6,712 nt of DNA from an uncultured Flavobacteriales bacterium (GTDB taxonomy: Bacteria > Bacteroidota > Bacteroidia > Flavobacteriales_D > Crocinitomicaceae): NCBI GenBank assembly GCA_903899795.1, contig CAIUKX010000413.1, positions 1 through 6,712 of the forward strand, in the 5' to 3' direction. The notes below the pieces were generated by a model. It saw only the letters and a list, made by a program, of their open reading frames with translations. It did not search any database and was not told the origin of the DNA. A program made the translations under genes and the position numbers. Within the stretch, counting starts at the first letter, position 1; the number at the start of each line of letters is the position of its first letter. This document shows positions 6,670 through 6,712 of this stretch, in pieces.

Positions 6670-6692
6670 CACGTTGGCGGTAAGCCAACGTG
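6670..6692. repeat. Perfect 9-bp inverted repeat (CACGTTGGC / GCCAACGTG)
   Basis: The plus strand reads CACGTTGGC, a 5-base loop GGTAA, then GCCAACGTG, followed by CATTTTAC. The stem is perfect and GC-rich. I recall this ACGTTGGC-type hairpin as a frequent intergenic repeat in Rhodopirellula-like planctomycete genomes, but that is memory and was not searched. The CATTTT after the stem could make it a weak plus-strand terminator. Confidence 0.6.
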
Positions 6693-6712
6693 CATTTTAC
6701 GCCACTCTTGAC

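Larger units (their letters stand above)
6553..6712. other. GC-rich leader region of rpmG, no supported gene
   Basis: This stretch upstream of L33 is much richer in G+C than the rest of the window (42 of 60 bases at 6601-6660). I see no tRNA and no convincing gene in it. It holds the L33 Shine-Dalgarno and the 6670-6692 hairpin. It probably comes from the same foreign source as L33. Confidence 0.55.

Noticed and set aside
6583..6696. Minus-strand frame starting MHVGLPPTC in the GC-rich end
   Set aside because: Its start lies within the hairpin repeat, it is rich in Gly/Arg from GC-rich DNA, and it has no family resemblance. It is likely a spurious frame produced by the repeat.

Overview
Most of the window (about 1-6435) is AT-rich DNA that reads as a member of the Bacteroidota. 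The evidence is a TAnnTTTG-type promoter box in front of two genes, starts without Shine-Dalgarno sequences, a Bacteroidota-style E1 dehydrogenase and a SWIM/SNF2 helicase. I would guess a marine or freshwater Flavobacteriales/Crocinitomicaceae-like organism, but the exact lineage cannot be read from the sequence. The last 240-275 bases differ: they are strikingly GC-rich (one 60-base line is 70% G+C), have a Shine-Dalgarno, and encode a ribosomal protein L33 of the kind seen in Planctomycetes. The two parts meet in a stretch of about 30 bases that reads sensibly as both genes. The simplest reading is a chimeric assembly join.

Layout. 1-671 (minus): the first 223 residues of a thiamine-diphosphate-dependent 2-oxoacid dehydrogenase E1 component, cut by the window edge. 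672-864: a divergent intergenic gap with a candidate promoter for each flanking gene. 865-4566 (plus): a 1233-residue SNF2-family ATPase with two N-terminal SWIM zinc-binding motifs. 4567-4860: a gap filled by an interspersed repeat with 22-base inverted ends and a 43-base unit present twice, then a small palindrome. 4861-6237 (plus): a 458-residue DnaQ-type exonuclease fused to a UvrC/Cho-like GIY-YIG nuclease with a UvrC-type cysteine cluster. 6285-6469 (minus): the 3' part of a small protein ending in a CxxC motif, with its own intrinsic terminator. 6427-6552 (minus): the 5' part of rpmG (L33), colliding with the small gene in another frame. 6553-6712: GC-rich leader containing a perfect 9-bp hairpin.

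How the genes relate. The SNF2 ATPase and the exonuclease/GIY-YIG fusion are both DNA-transaction proteins on the same strand. They are separated by a repeat of nearly 200 bp, so they probably do not share a simple operon. The dehydrogenase is central carbon or branched-chain metabolism and is transcribed away from them. I found no convincing new multi-gene system. The most informative observations are the chimeric join at the right end, the probable iron-sulfur cluster ligands in the nuclease, and the repeat element.
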